Origin: Balaenoptera acutorostrata
Lineage: Eukaryota; Chordata; Mammalia; Artiodactyla; Balaenopteridae
Length of the DNA stretch: 64,000 nt
Assembly: GCF_949987535.1 (NCBI RefSeq)
Contig: NW_026645859.1
Span: 1 to 64,000, forward strand
Direction: 5' to 3'
In this document: in pieces, positions 36,379 to 49,876 of the stretch
How positions within the stretch are numbered: the first letter of the stretch is position 1
How the letters are laid out: every line of letters starts with the position of its first letter
Translations under genes and position numbers: made by a program
Notes under the pieces: model-generated
Seen by the model: the letters and a program-made list of their open reading frames with translations, nothing else
What the model was told of the DNA's origin: nothing
Databases searched by the model: none

Positions 36379-39300
36379 GTGTCTAAACTCTTCACCATGG
36401 CTGGACCCCCAAATAATATTCCTTTACGTGCTAAGGGGTATCTACAGAGTGGGATAGGTTTAATAACTACCCTAACCCTAACGCGTACCCTAACCCTAAA
36501 CCCTACCCTAACCCTAACGCATACCCTAATCCTAACCCGTACCCTAAACCGAGCCCTAACCCTAACACTAGCGCTAACCCTAACCCTAACCCATAGCCTA
36601 CGCCCTATCCGAACCCCTCCCCGAACCCGTACCCTATGCCGTACCCTAACCCTCACCCTAACCCTAACCCTAACCCTAAGCTACCCTTGACTGCTTCTGC
36701 CTCCAATAGATTTCCTAAGCACTAGTGTTTTAAGGAACAGGTTAAAAAGAGAATCCTAATGTGATTTCGTGATAATGGGTGTGTTCCTTATCTTCTCCTA
36801 GTGTCTAAACTCTTCTCCATGGCTGGACCCCCAATAATATTCCTGTACGTGCTAAGGGGTATCTAGAGAGTGGGATAGATTTAATAACTACCCTCACCCT
36901 AACGCGTACCCTAACCCTAACCCCTACCCTAACCCTAACGCGTACCCTAATCCTAACCCGTACCCTAAACCGAGCCCTAACCCTAACACTAGCCCTAACC
37001 CTAACCCTAACCCATACCCTACGCCCTACCCGAACCCCTCCCCGAACCCGTACCCTAAGCCGTACCCTAACCCTCACCCTAACCCTAACCCTAACCCTAA
37101 GCTACCCTCGAGTGCTTCTGCCTCAAATAGATTTCCTAAGCACTAGTGTTTTAAGGAACAGTTTAAAAAGAGAATCATATTGTGATTTCTTGATAATGGG
37201 TGTGTTCCTTATCTTCTCCTAGTTTCTAAACTCTTCTCCATGGCTGGACCCCCAAATAATATTCCTTTACGTGCTAAGGGGTATCTAGAGAGTGGGATAG
37301 GTTTAATAACTACCCTCACGCTAAAGCGTACCCTAACCCTAACCACTACCCTAACACTAACGCGTACCCTAATCCTAACCCGTACCCTAAACCGAGCCCT
37401 AACCCTAACACTAACCCTAACCCTAACCCTAACCCATACCCTACGCCCTACCCGAATCCCTCCCCGAACCCGTACCCTAAGCCGTACCCTAACCCTCACC
37501 CTAACCCTAACCCTAACCCTAAGCTACCCTTGACTGCTTCTGCCTCCAATAGATTTCCTAAGCATTAGTGTTTTAAGGAACAGGTTAAAAAGAGAATCCT
37601 AATATGATTTCTTGATAATGGGTGTGTTCCTTATCTTCTCCTCGTGTCTAAACTCTTCTCCATGGCTGGACCCCCAAATAATATTCCTTTACGTGCTAAG
37701 GGGTATCTAGAGAGTGGGATAGGTTTAATAACTACCCTCACCCTAACGCATACCCTAACCCTAACCCCTACCCTAACACTAACGCGTACCCTAATCCTAA
37801 CCCGTACCCTAAACCGAGCCCTAACCCTAACACTAACCCTAACCCTAACCCTAACCCATACCCTACGCCCTACCCGAACCCCTCCCCGAACCCGTACCCT
37901 AAGCCGTACCCTAACCCTCACCCTAACCCTAACCCTAACCCTAAGCTACCCTTGACTGCTTCTGTCTCTAATAGATTTCCTAAGCATTAGTGTTTTAAGG
38001 AACAGGTTAAAAAGAGAATCCTAATGTGATTTCTTGATAATGGGTGTGTTCCTTATCTTCTCCTCGTTTCTAAACTCTTCTCCATGGCTGGACCCCCAAA
38101 TAATATTCCTTTACGTGCTAAGGGGTATCTAGAGAGTGGGATAGGTTTAATAACTACCCTCACCCTAACGCGTACCCTAACCCTAACCCCTACCCTAACC
38201 CTAACGCGTACCCTAATCCTAAACCGTACCCTAAACCGAGCCCTAACCCTAACACTAACCCTAACCCTAACCCTAACCCATACCCTACGCCCTACCCGAA
38301 CCCCTCCCCGAACCCGTACCCTAAGCCATACCCTAACCCTCACCCTAAACCTAACCCTAACCCTAAGCTACCCTTGACTGCTTCTGCCTCCAATAGATTT
38401 CCTAAGCACTAGTGTTTTAAGGAACAGGTTAAAAAGGGAATCCTAATGTGATTTTTTGATAATGGGTGTGTTCCTTATCTTCTCCTCGTGTCTAAACTCT
38501 TCACCATGGCTGGACCCCCAAATAATATTCCTTTACGTGCTAAGGGGTATCTACAGAGTGGGATAGGTTTAATAACTACCCTAACCCTAACGCGTACCCT
38601 AACCCTAAACCCTACCCTAACCCTAACGCATACCCTAATCCTAACCCGTACCCTAAACCGAGCCCTAACCCTAACACTAGCGCTAACCCTAACCCTAACC
38701 CATAGCCTACGCCCTATCCGAACCCCTCCCCGAACCCGTACCCTATGCCGTACCCTAACCCTCACCCTAACCCTAACCCTAACCCTAAGCTACCCTTGAC
38801 TGCTTCTGCCTCCAATAGATTTCCTAAGCACTAGTGTTTTAAGGAACAGGTTAAAGAGAGAATCATATTGTGATTTCTTGATAATGGGTGTGTTCCTTAT
38901 CTTCTCCTCGCGTCTAAACTCTTCTCCATGGCTGGACCCCTAAATAATATTCCTTTACGTGCTAAGGGGTATCTAGAGAGTGGGATAGGTTTAATAACTA
39001 CCCTCACCCTAACGCGTACCCTAACCCTAACCCCTACCCTAACCCTAACGCGTACCCTAATCCTAACCCGTACTCTAAACCGAGCCCTAACCCTAACACT
39101 AGCCCTAACCCTAACCCTAACCCATACCATACGCCCTACCCGAACCCCTCCCCGAACCCGTACCCTAAGCCGTACCCTAACCCTCACCCTAACCCTAACC
39201 CTAACCCTAAGCTACCCTTGACTGCTTCTGCCTCCAATAGATTTCCTAAGCACTAGTGTTTTAAGGAACAGGTTAAAAAGAGAATCCTAATGTGATTTCT

Positions 39301-40596
39301 TGATAATGGGTGTGTTCCTTATCTTCTCCTCGTGTCTAAACTCTTCTCCATGGCTGGACCCCCAAATAATATTCCTTTACGTGCTAAGGGGTATCTAGAG
39401 AGTTGGATAAGTTTAATAACTAACCTCACCCTATCGCGTAACTTAACCCTAACCCCTACCCTAACACTAACGCGTACCCTAATCCTAAGCCGTACCCTAA
39501 ACCGAGCCCTAACCCTAACACTAACCCTAACCCTAACCCTAACCCATACCCTACGCCCTACCCGATCCCCTCCCCGATCCCGTACCCTAAGCCATACCCT
39601 AACCCTCACCCTAACCCTAACCCTAACCCTAAGCTACCCTTGACTGCTTCTGCCTCCAATAGATTTCCTAAGCACTAGTGTTTTAAGGAACAGGTTAAAA
39701 AGAGAATCCTAATGTGATTTCGTGATAATGGGTGTGTTCCTTATCTTCTCCTAGTGTCTAAACTCTTCTCCATGGCTGGACCCTCAATAATATTCCTGTA
39801 CGTGCTAAGGGGTATCTAGAAAGTGGGATAGGTTTAATAACTACCCTCACCCTAACGCGTACCCTAACCCTAACCCCTACCCTAACCCTAACGCGTACCC
39901 TAATCCTAACCCGTACCCTAAACCGAGCCCTAACCCTAACACTAGCCCTAACCCTAAACCTAACCCATACCCTACGCCCTACCCGAACCCCTCCCCGAAC
40001 CCGTACCCTAAGCCGTACCCTAACCCTCACCCTAACCCTAACCCTAACCCTAAGCTACCCTTGACTGCTTCTGCCTCAAATAGATTTCCTAAGCACTAGT
40101 GTTTTAAGGAACAGTTTAAAAACAGAATCATATTGTGATTTCTTGATAATGGGTGTGTTCCTTATCTTCTCCTAGTGTCTAAACTCTTCTCCATGGCTGG
40201 ACCCCCAAATAATATTCCTTTACGTGCTAAGGGGTATCTAGAGAGTGGGATAGGTTTAATAACTACCCTCACGCTAAAGCGTACCCTAACCCTAACCACT
40301 ACCCTAACATTAACGCGTACCCTAATCCTAACCCGTACCCTAAACCGAGCCCTAACCCTAACACTAACCCTAACCCTAACCCTAACCCATACCCTACGCC
40401 CTACCCGAACCCCTCCCCGAACCCGTAACCTAAGCCGTACCCTAACCCTCACCCTAACCCTAAACCTAACCCTCAGCTACCCTTGACTGCTTCTGCCTCC
40501 AATAGATTTCCTAAGCACTAGTGTTTTAAGGAACAGGTTAAAAAGAGAATCCTAATGTGATTTCTTGATAATGGGTGTGTTCCTTATCTTCTCCTC
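35957..40596 (+). repeat. 11-monomer higher-order repeat, copy 3 (4640 bp)
   Basis: Matches copy 1 at an offset of 13076: C of AGTGCTTT at 36306, CTCGAG at 37107-37112, and G at 38437 as in copy 1. It shares copy 1's state and not copy 2's, so it is the copy B counterpart of copy 1. Confidence 0.9.
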
Positions 40597-43500
40597 GTGT
40601 CTAAACTCTTCTCCATGGCTGGACCCCCAAATAATATTCCTTTACGTGCTAATGGGTACCTAGAGAGTGGGATAGGTTTAATATCTACCCTCACCATAAC
40701 GCGTACCCTAAACCTAACCCCTACCCTAACCCTAACGCGTACCCTAATCCTAACCCGTACCCTAAACCGAGCCCTAACCCTAACACTAACCCTAACCCTA
40801 ACCCTAACCCATACCCTACGCCCTACCCGAACCCCTCCCCGAACCCGTACCCTAAGCCGTACCCTAACCCTCACCCTAACCCTAACCCTAACCCTAAGCT
40901 ACCCTTGACTGCTTCTGCCTCCAATAGATTTCCTAAGCACTAGTGCTTTAAGGAACAGGTTAAAAAGAGAATCCTAATGTGATTTCTTGATAATGGGTGT
41001 GTTCCTTATCTTCTCCTCGTGTCTAAACTCTTCACCATGGCTGGACCCCCAAATAATATTCCTTTACGTGCTAAGGGGTATCTACAGAGTGGGATAGGTT
41101 TAATAACTACCCTAACCCTAACGCGTACCCTAACCCTAAACCCTACCCTAACCCTAACGCATACCCTAATCCTAACCCGTACCCTAAACCGAGCCCTAAC
41201 CCTAACACTAGCGCTAACCCTAACCCTAACCCATAGCCTACGCCCTATCCGAACCCCTCCCCGAACCCGTACCCTATGCCGTACCCTAACCCTCACCCTA
41301 ACCCTAACCCTAACCCTAAGCTACCCTTGACTGCTTCTGCCTCCAATAGATTTCCTAAGCACTAGTGTTTTAAGGAACAGGTTAAAAAGAGAATCCTAAT
41401 GTGATTTCGTGATAATGGGTGTGTTCCTTATCTTCTCCTAGTGTCTAAACTCTTCTCCATGGCTGGACCCCCAATAATATTCCTGTACGTGCTAAGGGGT
41501 ATCTAGAGAGTGGGATAGATTTAATAACTACCCTCACCCTAACGCGTACCCTAACCCTAACCCCTACCCTAACCCTAACGCGTACCCTAATCCTAACCCG
41601 TACCCTAAACCGAGCCCTAACCCTAACACTAGCCCTAACCCTAACCCTAACCCATACCCTACGCCCTACCCGAACCCCTCCCCGAACCCGTACCCTAAGC
41701 CGTACCCTAACCCTCACCCTAACCCTAACCCTAACCCTAAGCTACCCTCGAGTGCTTCTGCCTCAAATAGATTTCCTAAGCACTAGTGTTTTAAGGAACA
41801 GTTTAAAAAGAGAATCATATTGTGATTTCTTGATAATGGGTGTGTTCCTTATCTTCTCCTAGTTTCTAAACTCTTCTCCATGGCTGGACCCCCAAATAAT
41901 ATTCCTTTACGTGCTAAGGGGTATCTAGAGAGTGGGATAGGTTTAATAACTACCCTCACGCTAAAGCGTACCCTAACCCTAACCACTACCCTAACACTAA
42001 CGCGTACCCTAATCCTAACCCGTACCCTAAACCGAGCCCTAACCCTAACACTAACCCTAACCCTAACCCTAACCCATACCCTACGCCCTACCCGAATCCC
42101 TCCCCGAACCCGTACCCTAAGCCGTACCCTAACCCTCACCCTAACCCTAACCCTAACCCTAAGCTACCCTTGACTGCTTCTGCCTCCAATAGATTTCCTA
42201 AGCATTAGTGTTTTAAGGAACAGGTTAAAAAGAGAATCCTAATATGATTTCTTGATAATGGGTGTGTTCCTTATCTTCTCCTCGTGTCTAAACTCTTCTC
42301 CATGGCTGGACCCCCAAATAATATTCCTTTACGTGCTAAGGGGTATCTAGAGAGTGGGATAGGTTTAATAACTACCCTCACCCTAACGCATACCCTAACC
42401 CTAACCCCTACCCTAACACTAACGCGTACCCTAATCCTAACCCGTACCCTAAACCGAGCCCTAACCCTAACACTAACCCTAACCCTAACCCTAACCCATA
42501 CCCTACGCCCTACCCGAACCCCTCCCCGAACCCGTACCCTAAGCCGTACCCTAACCCTCACCCTAACCCTAACCCTAACCCTAAGCTACCCTTGACTGCT
42601 TCTGTCTCTAATAGATTTCCTAAGCATTAGTGTTTTAAGGAACAGGTTAAAAAGAGAATCCTAATGTGATTTCTTGATAATGGGTGTGTTCCTTATCTTC
42701 TCCTCGTTTCTAAACTCTTCTCCATGGCTGGACCCCCAAATAATATTCCTTTACGTGCTAAGGGGTATCTAGAGAGTGGGATAGGTTTAATAACTACCCT
42801 CACCCTAACGCGTACCCTAACCCTAACCCCTACCCTAACCCTAACGCGTACCCTAATCCTAAACCGTACCCTAAACCGAGCCCTAACCCTAACACTAACC
42901 CTAACCCTAACCCTAACCCATACCCTACGCCCTACCCGAACCCCTCCCCGAACCCGTACCCTAAGCCATACCCTAACCCTCACCCTAAACCTAACCCTAA
43001 CCCTAAGCTACCCTTGACTGCTTCTGCCTCCAATAGATTTCCTAAGCACTAGTGTTTTAAGGAACAGGTTAAAAAGAGAATCCTAATGTGATTTTTTGAT
43101 AATGGGTGTGTTCCTTATCTTCTCCTCGTGTCTAAACTCTTCACCATGGCTGGACCCCCAAATAATATTCCTTTACGTGCTAAGGGGTATCTACAGAGTG
43201 GGATAGGTTTAATAACTACCCTAACCCTAACGCGTACCCTAACCCTAAACCCTACCCTAACCCTAACGCATACCCTAATCCTAACCCGTACCCTAAACCG
43301 AGCCCTAACCCTAACACTAGCGCTAACCCTAACCCTAACCCATAGCCTACGCCCTATCCGAACCCCTCCCCGAACCCGTACCCTATGCCGTACCCTAACC
43401 CTCACCCTAACCCTAACCCTAACCCTAAGCTACCCTTGACTGCTTCTGCCTCCAATAGATTTCCTAAGCACTAGTGTTTTAAGGAACAGGTTAAAGAGAG

Positions 43501-45236
43501 AATCATATTGTGATTTCTTGATAATGGGTGTGTTCCTTATCTTCTCCTCGCGTCTAAACTCTTCTCCATGGCTGGACCCCTAAATAATATTCCTTTACGT
43601 GCTAAGGGGTATCTAGAGAGTGGGATAGGTTTAATAACTACCCTCACCCTAACGCGTACCCTAACCCTAACCCCTACCCTAACCCTAACGCGTACCCTAA
43701 TCCTAACCCGTACTCTAAACCGAGCCCTAACCCTAACACTAGCCCTAACCCTAACCCTAACCCATACCATACGCCCTACCCGAACCCCTCCCCGAACCCG
43801 TACCCTAAGCCGTACCCTAACCCTCACCCTAACCCTAACCCTAACCCTAAGCTACCCTTGACTGCTTCTGCCTCCAATAGATTTCCTAAGCACTAGTGTT
43901 TTAAGGAACAGGTTAAAAAGAGAATCCTAATGTGATTTCTTGATAATGGGTGTGTTCCTTATCTTCTCCTCGTGTCTAAACTCTTCTCCATGGCTGGACC
44001 CCCAAATAATATTCCTTTACGTGCTAAGGGGTATCTAGAGAGTTGGATAAGTTTAATAACTAACCTCACCCTATCGCGTAACTTAACCCTAACCCCTACC
44101 CTAACACTAACGCGTACCCTAATCCTAAGCCGTACCCTAAACCGAGCCCTAACCCTAACACTAACCCTAACCCTAACCCTAACCCATACCCTACGCCCTA
44201 CCCGATCCCCTCCCCGATCCCGTACCCTAAGCCATACCCTAACCCTCACCCTAACCCTAACCCTAACCCTAAGCTACCCTTGACTGCTTCTGCCTCCAAT
44301 AGATTTCCTAAGCACTAGTGTTTTAAGGAACAGGTTAAAAAGAGAATCCTAATGTGATTTCGTGATAATGGGTGTGTTCCTTATCTTCTCCTAGTGTCTA
44401 AACTCTTCTCCATGGCTGGACCCTCAATAATATTCCTGTACGTGCTAAGGGGTATCTAGAAAGTGGGATAGGTTTAATAACTACCCTCACCCTAACGCGT
44501 ACCCTAACCCTAACCCCTACCCTAACCCTAACGCGTACCCTAATCCTAACCCGTACCCTAAACCGAGCCCTAACCCTAACACTAGCCCTAACCCTAAACC
44601 TAACCCATACCCTACGCCCTACCCGAACCCCTCCCCGAACCCGTACCCTAAGCCGTACCCTAACCCTCACCCTAACCCTAACCCTAACCCTAAGCTACCC
44701 TTGACTGCTTCTGCCTCAAATAGATTTCCTAAGCACTAGTGTTTTAAGGAACAGTTTAAAAACAGAATCATATTGTGATTTCTTGATAATGGGTGTGTTC
44801 CTTATCTTCTCCTAGTGTCTAAACTCTTCTCCATGGCTGGACCCCCAAATAATATTCCTTTACGTGCTAAGGGGTATCTAGAGAGTGGGATAGGTTTAAT
44901 AACTACCCTCACGCTAAAGCGTACCCTAACCCTAACCACTACCCTAACATTAACGCGTACCCTAATCCTAACCCGTACCCTAAACCGAGCCCTAACCCTA
45001 ACACTAACCCTAACCCTAACCCTAACCCATACCCTACGCCCTACCCGAACCCCTCCCCGAACCCGTAACCTAAGCCGTACCCTAACCCTCACCCTAACCC
45101 TAAACCTAACCCTCAGCTACCCTTGACTGCTTCTGCCTCCAATAGATTTCCTAAGCACTAGTGTTTTAAGGAACAGGTTAAAAAGAGAATCCTAATGTGA
45201 TTTCTTGATAATGGGTGTGTTCCTTATCTTCTCCTC
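40597..45236 (+). repeat. 11-monomer higher-order repeat, copy 4 (4640 bp)
   Basis: Matches copy 2 at an offset of 13076 and copy 3 at 4640: C of AGTGCTTT at 40946, CTCGAG at 41747-41752, and A at 43077 as in copy 2. Unlike copy 2 it is complete. Its last five units also begin the first copy of the 16-monomer repeat. Confidence 0.9.
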
Positions 45237-45657
45237 GTGTCTAAACTCTTCTCCATGGCTGGACCCCTAAATAATATTCCTTTACGTGCTAAGGGATATC
45301 TAGAGAGTGGGATAGGTTTAATAACTACCCTCACCCTAACGCGTACCCTAACCCTAACCCCTACCCTAACCCTAACGCGTACCCTAATCCTAACCCGTAC
45401 CCTAAACCGAGGCCTAACCCTAACACTAGCCCTAACCCTAACCCTAACCATACCATACGCCCTACCCGAACCCCTACCTGAACCCGTACCCTAAGCCGTA
45501 CCCTAACCCTCACCCTAACCCTAACACTAACCCTAAGCTACCCTTGACTGCTTCTGCCTCCAATAGATTTCCTACGCACTAGTGTTTTAAGGAACAGGTT
45601 AAAAAGAGAATCCTAATGTGATTTCTTGATAATGGGTGTGTTCCTTATCTTCTCCTC
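45237..45657 (+). repeat. R monomer with a 1-bp deletion in the hexamer block
   Basis: This unit reads CTAACCATACCATACG near 45443-45458, one C short of its counterpart at 51986. It is one of the rare breaks in hexamer register. Because the counterpart is intact, the loss came after the 16-monomer duplication or the base was restored in the other copy. Confidence 0.8.
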
Positions 45658-47766
45658 GTGTCTAAACTCTTCTCCATGGCTGGACCCCCAAATAATATTC
45701 CTTTACGTGCTAAGGGGTATCTAGAGAGTGGGATAAGTTTAATAACTAACCTCACCCTATCGCGTACCCTAACCCTAACCCCTACCCTAACACTAACACG
45801 TACCCTAATCCTAACCCGTACCCTAAACCGAGCCCTAACCCTAACACTAACCCTAACCCTAACCCTAACCCATACCCTACGCCCTACCCTAACCCCTCCC
45901 CGAACCCGTACCCTAAGCCATACCCTAACCCTCACCCTAACCCTAACCCTAACCCTAAGCTACCCTTGACTGCTTCTGCCTCCAATAGATTTCCTAAGCA
46001 CTAGTGTTTTAAGGAACAGGTTAAAAAGAGAATCCTAATGTGATTTCGTGATAATGGGTGTGTTCCTTATCTTCTCCTAGTGTCTAAACTCTTCTCCATG
46101 GCTGGACCCCCAATAATATTCCTGTACGTGCTAAGGGGTATCTAGAGAGTGGGATAGGTTTAATAACTACCCTCACCCTAACGCGTACCCTAACCCTAAC
46201 CCCTACCCTAACCCTAACGCGTACCCTAATCCTAACCCGTACCCTAAACCGAGCCCTAACCCTAACACTAGCCCTAACCCTAACCCTAACCCATACCCTA
46301 CGCCCTACCCGAACCCCTCCCCGAACCCGTACCCTAAGCCGTACCCTAACCCTCACCCTAACCCTAACCCTAACCCTAAGCTACCCTTGACTGCTTCTGC
46401 CTCAAATAGATTTCCTAAGCACTAGTGTTTTAAGGAACAGTTTAAAAAGAGAATCATATTGTGATTTCTTGATAATGGGTGTGTTCCTTATCTTCTCCTA
46501 GTGTCTAAACTCTTCTCCATGGCTGGACCCCCAAATAATATTCCTTTACGTGCTAAGGGGTATCTAGAGAGTGGGATAGGTTTAATAACTACCCTCACGC
46601 TAAAGCGTACCCTAACCCTAACCACTACCCTAACACTAACGCGTACCCTAATCCTAACCCGTACCCTAAACCGAGCCCTAACCCTAACACTAACCCTAAC
46701 CCTAACCCTAACCCATACCCTACGCCCTACCCGAATCCCTCCCCAAACCCGTACCCTAAGCCGTACCCTAACCCTCACCCTAACCCTAACCCTACCCCTA
46801 AGCTACCCTTGACTGCTTCTGCCTCCAATAGATTTCCTAAGCACTAGTGTTTTAAGGAACAGGTTAAAAAGAGAATCCTAATGTGACTTCTTGATAATGG
46901 GTGTGTTCTTTATCTTCTCTTCGTGTCTAAACTCTTCTCCATGGCTGGACCCCCAAATAATATTCCTTTACGTGCTAAGGGGTATCTAGAGAGTGTGATA
47001 GGTTTAATAACTACCCCCACCCTAACGCGTACCCTAACCCTAACCCCTACCCTAACCCTAACGCGTACCCTAATCCTTACCCGTACCCTAAACAGAGCCC
47101 TAACACTAACACTAGCCCTAACCCTAAACCTAACCCATACCCTACGCCCTACCCGAACCCCTCCCCGAACCCGTACCCTAAGCCGTACCCTAACCCTCAC
47201 CCTAACCCTAACCCTAACCCTAAGCTACCCTTGACTGCTTCTGCCTCCAATAGATTTCCTAAGCACTAGTGTTTTAAGGAACAGGTTAAAAAGAGAATCC
47301 TAATGTGATTTCTTGATAATGGGTGTGTTCCTTATCTTCTCCTCGTGTCTAAACTCTTCTCCATGGCTGGACCCCCAAATAATATTCCTTTACGTGCTAA
47401 GGGGTATCTAGAGAGTGGGATAAGTTTAATAACTAACCTCACCCTATCGCGTACCCTAACCCTAACCCCTACCCTAACACTAACGCGTACCCTAATCCTA
47501 ACCCGTACCCTAAACCGAGCCCTAACCCTAACACTAACCCTAACCCTAACCCTAACCCATACCCTACGCCCTACCCGACTCCCTCCCCGAACCCGTACCC
47601 TAAGCCATACCCTAACCCTCACCCTAACCCTAACCCTAACCCTAAGCTACCCTTGACTGCTTCTGCCTCCAATAGATTTCCTAAGCACTAGTGTTTTAAG
47701 GAACAGGTTAAAAAGAGAATCCTAATGTGACTTCTTGATAATGGGTTTGTTCTTTATCTTCTCTTC

Positions 47767-48188
47767 GTGTCTAAACTCTTCTCCATGGCTGGACCCCCAA
47801 ATAATATTCCTTTACGTGCTAAGGGGTATCTAGAGAGTGTGATAGGTTTAATAACTACCCCCACCCTAACGCGTACCCTAACCCTAACCCCTACCCTAAC
47901 CCTAACGCGTACCCTAATCCGTACCCGTACCCTAAACCGAGTCCTAACCCTAACACTAGCCCTAACCCTAAACCTAACCCATACCCTACGCCCTACCCGA
48001 AACCCTCCCCGAACCCGTACCCTAAGCCGTACCCTAACCCTCACCCTAACCCTAACCCTAACCCTAAGCTACCCTTGACTGCTTCTGCCTCCAATAGATT
48101 TCCTAAGCACTAGTGTTTTAAGGAACAGGTTAAAAAGAGAAACCTAATGTGATTTCTTGATAATGGGTGTGTTCCTTATCTTCTCCTC
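47767..48188 (+). repeat. P-family monomer (representative)
   Basis: P units read AGAGTGTGATAGG and TACCCCCACCC. Copies start at 7278, 46923, 47767, 49033, 53673, 54517 and 55783. Six of the seven lie in the 16-monomer repeat. Those six are preceded by a linker with GTTCTTTATCTTCTCTTC. The 47767, 49033, 54517 and 55783 units also share TAATCCGTACCCG and GAGTCCTAACC. Confidence 0.87.
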
Positions 48189-48610
48189 GTGTCTAAACTC
48201 TTCTCCATGGCTGGACCCCCAAATAATATTACTTTACGTGCTAAGGGGTATCTAGAGAGTGGGATAGGTTTAATAACTACCCTCACCCTAACGCGTACCC
48301 TAACCGTAACCCCTACCCTAACCCTAACGCGTACCCTAATCCTAACCCGTACCCTAAACCGAGCCCTAACCCTAACACTAACCCTAACCCTAACCCTAAC
48401 CCATACCCTACGCCCTACCCGAACCCCTCCCCGAACCCGTACCCTAAGCCGTACCCTAACCCTCACCCTAACCCTAACCCTAACCCTAACCTACCCTTGA
48501 CTGCTTCTGCCTCAAATAGATTTCCTAAGCACTAGTGTTTTAAGGAACAGTTTAAAAAGAGAATCATATTGTGATTTCTTGATAATGGGTGTGTTCCTTA
48601 TCTTCTCCTA
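48189..48610 (+). repeat. X-family monomer (representative)
   Basis: This small family is marked by AATATTACTTTACG and CCGTAACCCCTACC. Copies start at 48189, 49455, 54939 and 56205, all inside the 16-monomer repeat. The 49455 and 56205 units also share AACACGTACC. The 48189 unit privately reads CTAACCTACCC where others read CTAAGCTACCC. Confidence 0.85.
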
Positions 48611-49454
48611 GTGTCTAAACTCTTCTCCATGGCTGGACCCCCAAATAATATTCCTTTACGTGCTAAGGGGTATCTAGAGAGTGGGATAGGTTTAATAACT
48701 ACCCTCACGCTAAAGCGTACCCTAACCCTAACCACTACCCTAACACTAACGCGTACCCTAATCCTAACCCGTACCCTAAACCGAGCCCTAACCCTAACAC
48801 TAACCCTAACCCTAACCCTAACCCATACCCTACGCCCTACCCGAATCCCTCCCCGAACCCGTACCCTAAGCCATACCCTAACCCTCACCCTAACCCTAAC
48901 CCTAACCCTAAGCTACCCTTGACTGCTTCTGCCTCCAATAGATTTCCTAAGCACTAGTGTTTTAAGGAACAGGTTAAAAAGAGAATCCTAATGTAACTTC
49001 TTGATAATGGGTGTGTTCTTTATCTTCTCTTCGTGTCTAAACTCTTCTCCATGGCTGGACCCCCAAATAATATTCCTTTACGTGCTAAGGGGTATCTAGA
49101 GAGTGTGATAGGTTTAATAACTACCCCCACCCTAACGCGTACCCTAACCCTAACCCCTACCCTAACCCTAACGCGTACCCTAATCCGTACCCGTACCCTA
49201 AACCGAGTCCTAACCCTAACACTAGCCCTAACCCTAAACCTAACCCATACCCTACGCCCTACCCGAAACCCTCCCCGAACCCGTACCCTAAGCCGTACTC
49301 TAACCCTCACCCTAACCCTAACCCTAACCCTAAGCTACCCTTGACTGCTTCTGCCTCCAATAGATTTCCTAAGCACTAGTGTTTTAAGGAACAGGTTAAA
49401 AAGAGAATCCTAATGTGATTTCTTGATAATGGGTGTGTTCCTTATCTTCTCCTC

Positions 49455-49876
49455 GTGTCTAAACTCTTCTCCATGGCTGGACCCCCAAATAATATTACTT
49501 TACGTGCTAAGGGGTATCTAGAGAGTGGGATAGGTTTAATAACTACCCTCACCCTAACACGTACCCTAACCGTAACCCCTACCCTAACCCTAACGCGTAC
49601 CCTAATCCTAACCCGTACCCTAAACCGAGCCCTAACCCTAACACTAACCCTAACCCTAACCCTAACCCATACCCTACGCCCTACCCGAACCCCTCCCCGA
49701 ACCCGTACCCTAAGCCATACCCTAACCCTCACCCTAAACCTAACCCTAACCCTAAGCTACCCTTGACTGCTTCTGCCTCCAATAGATTTCCTAAGCACTA
49801 GTGTTTTAAGGAACAGGTTAAAAAGAGAATCCTAATGTGATTTTTTGATAATGGGTGTGTTCCTTATCTTCTCCTC
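49455..49876 (+). repeat. Chimeric monomer at the joint of the 16-monomer duplication
   Basis: The left half is X (AATATTACTTTACG, CCGTAACCCC), as in the 56205 unit. The right end follows the 42706 unit (CCCTAAACCTAACC, then the GATTTTTTGAT linker). The switch lies between about 49610 and 49735. It carries AAAAAGAGAATCC as in 11-monomer copy 4, which fits 42706 as the parent. Confidence 0.83.

Larger units (their letters stand above)
30642..43717 (+). repeat. 43-monomer duplication, copy B (31 monomers, about 13.1 kb)
   Basis: Copy B follows copy A unit by unit at 30896-33427 (equivalent to 12760-15291). It then jumps to the equivalent of 20773 and follows copy A to its end. Its length of 13076 bp is copy A's 18136 minus 5060. 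Differences between copies are few: for example the T unit at 14447 has ACACATACC where 32583 has ACGCATACC. Confidence 0.8.
43128..49876 (+). repeat. 16-monomer higher-order repeat, copy 1 (6749 bp)
   Basis: The order is T R S D K R S D K P S P X K P and a chimeric X. The next 16 units (49877-56626) repeat it at an offset of 6749-6750 bp. The true duplication edges lie inside the 42706 and 49455 units. A shorter internal repeat is visible: P-X at 47767-48610 recurs at 49033-49876, three monomers on. Confidence 0.87.
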
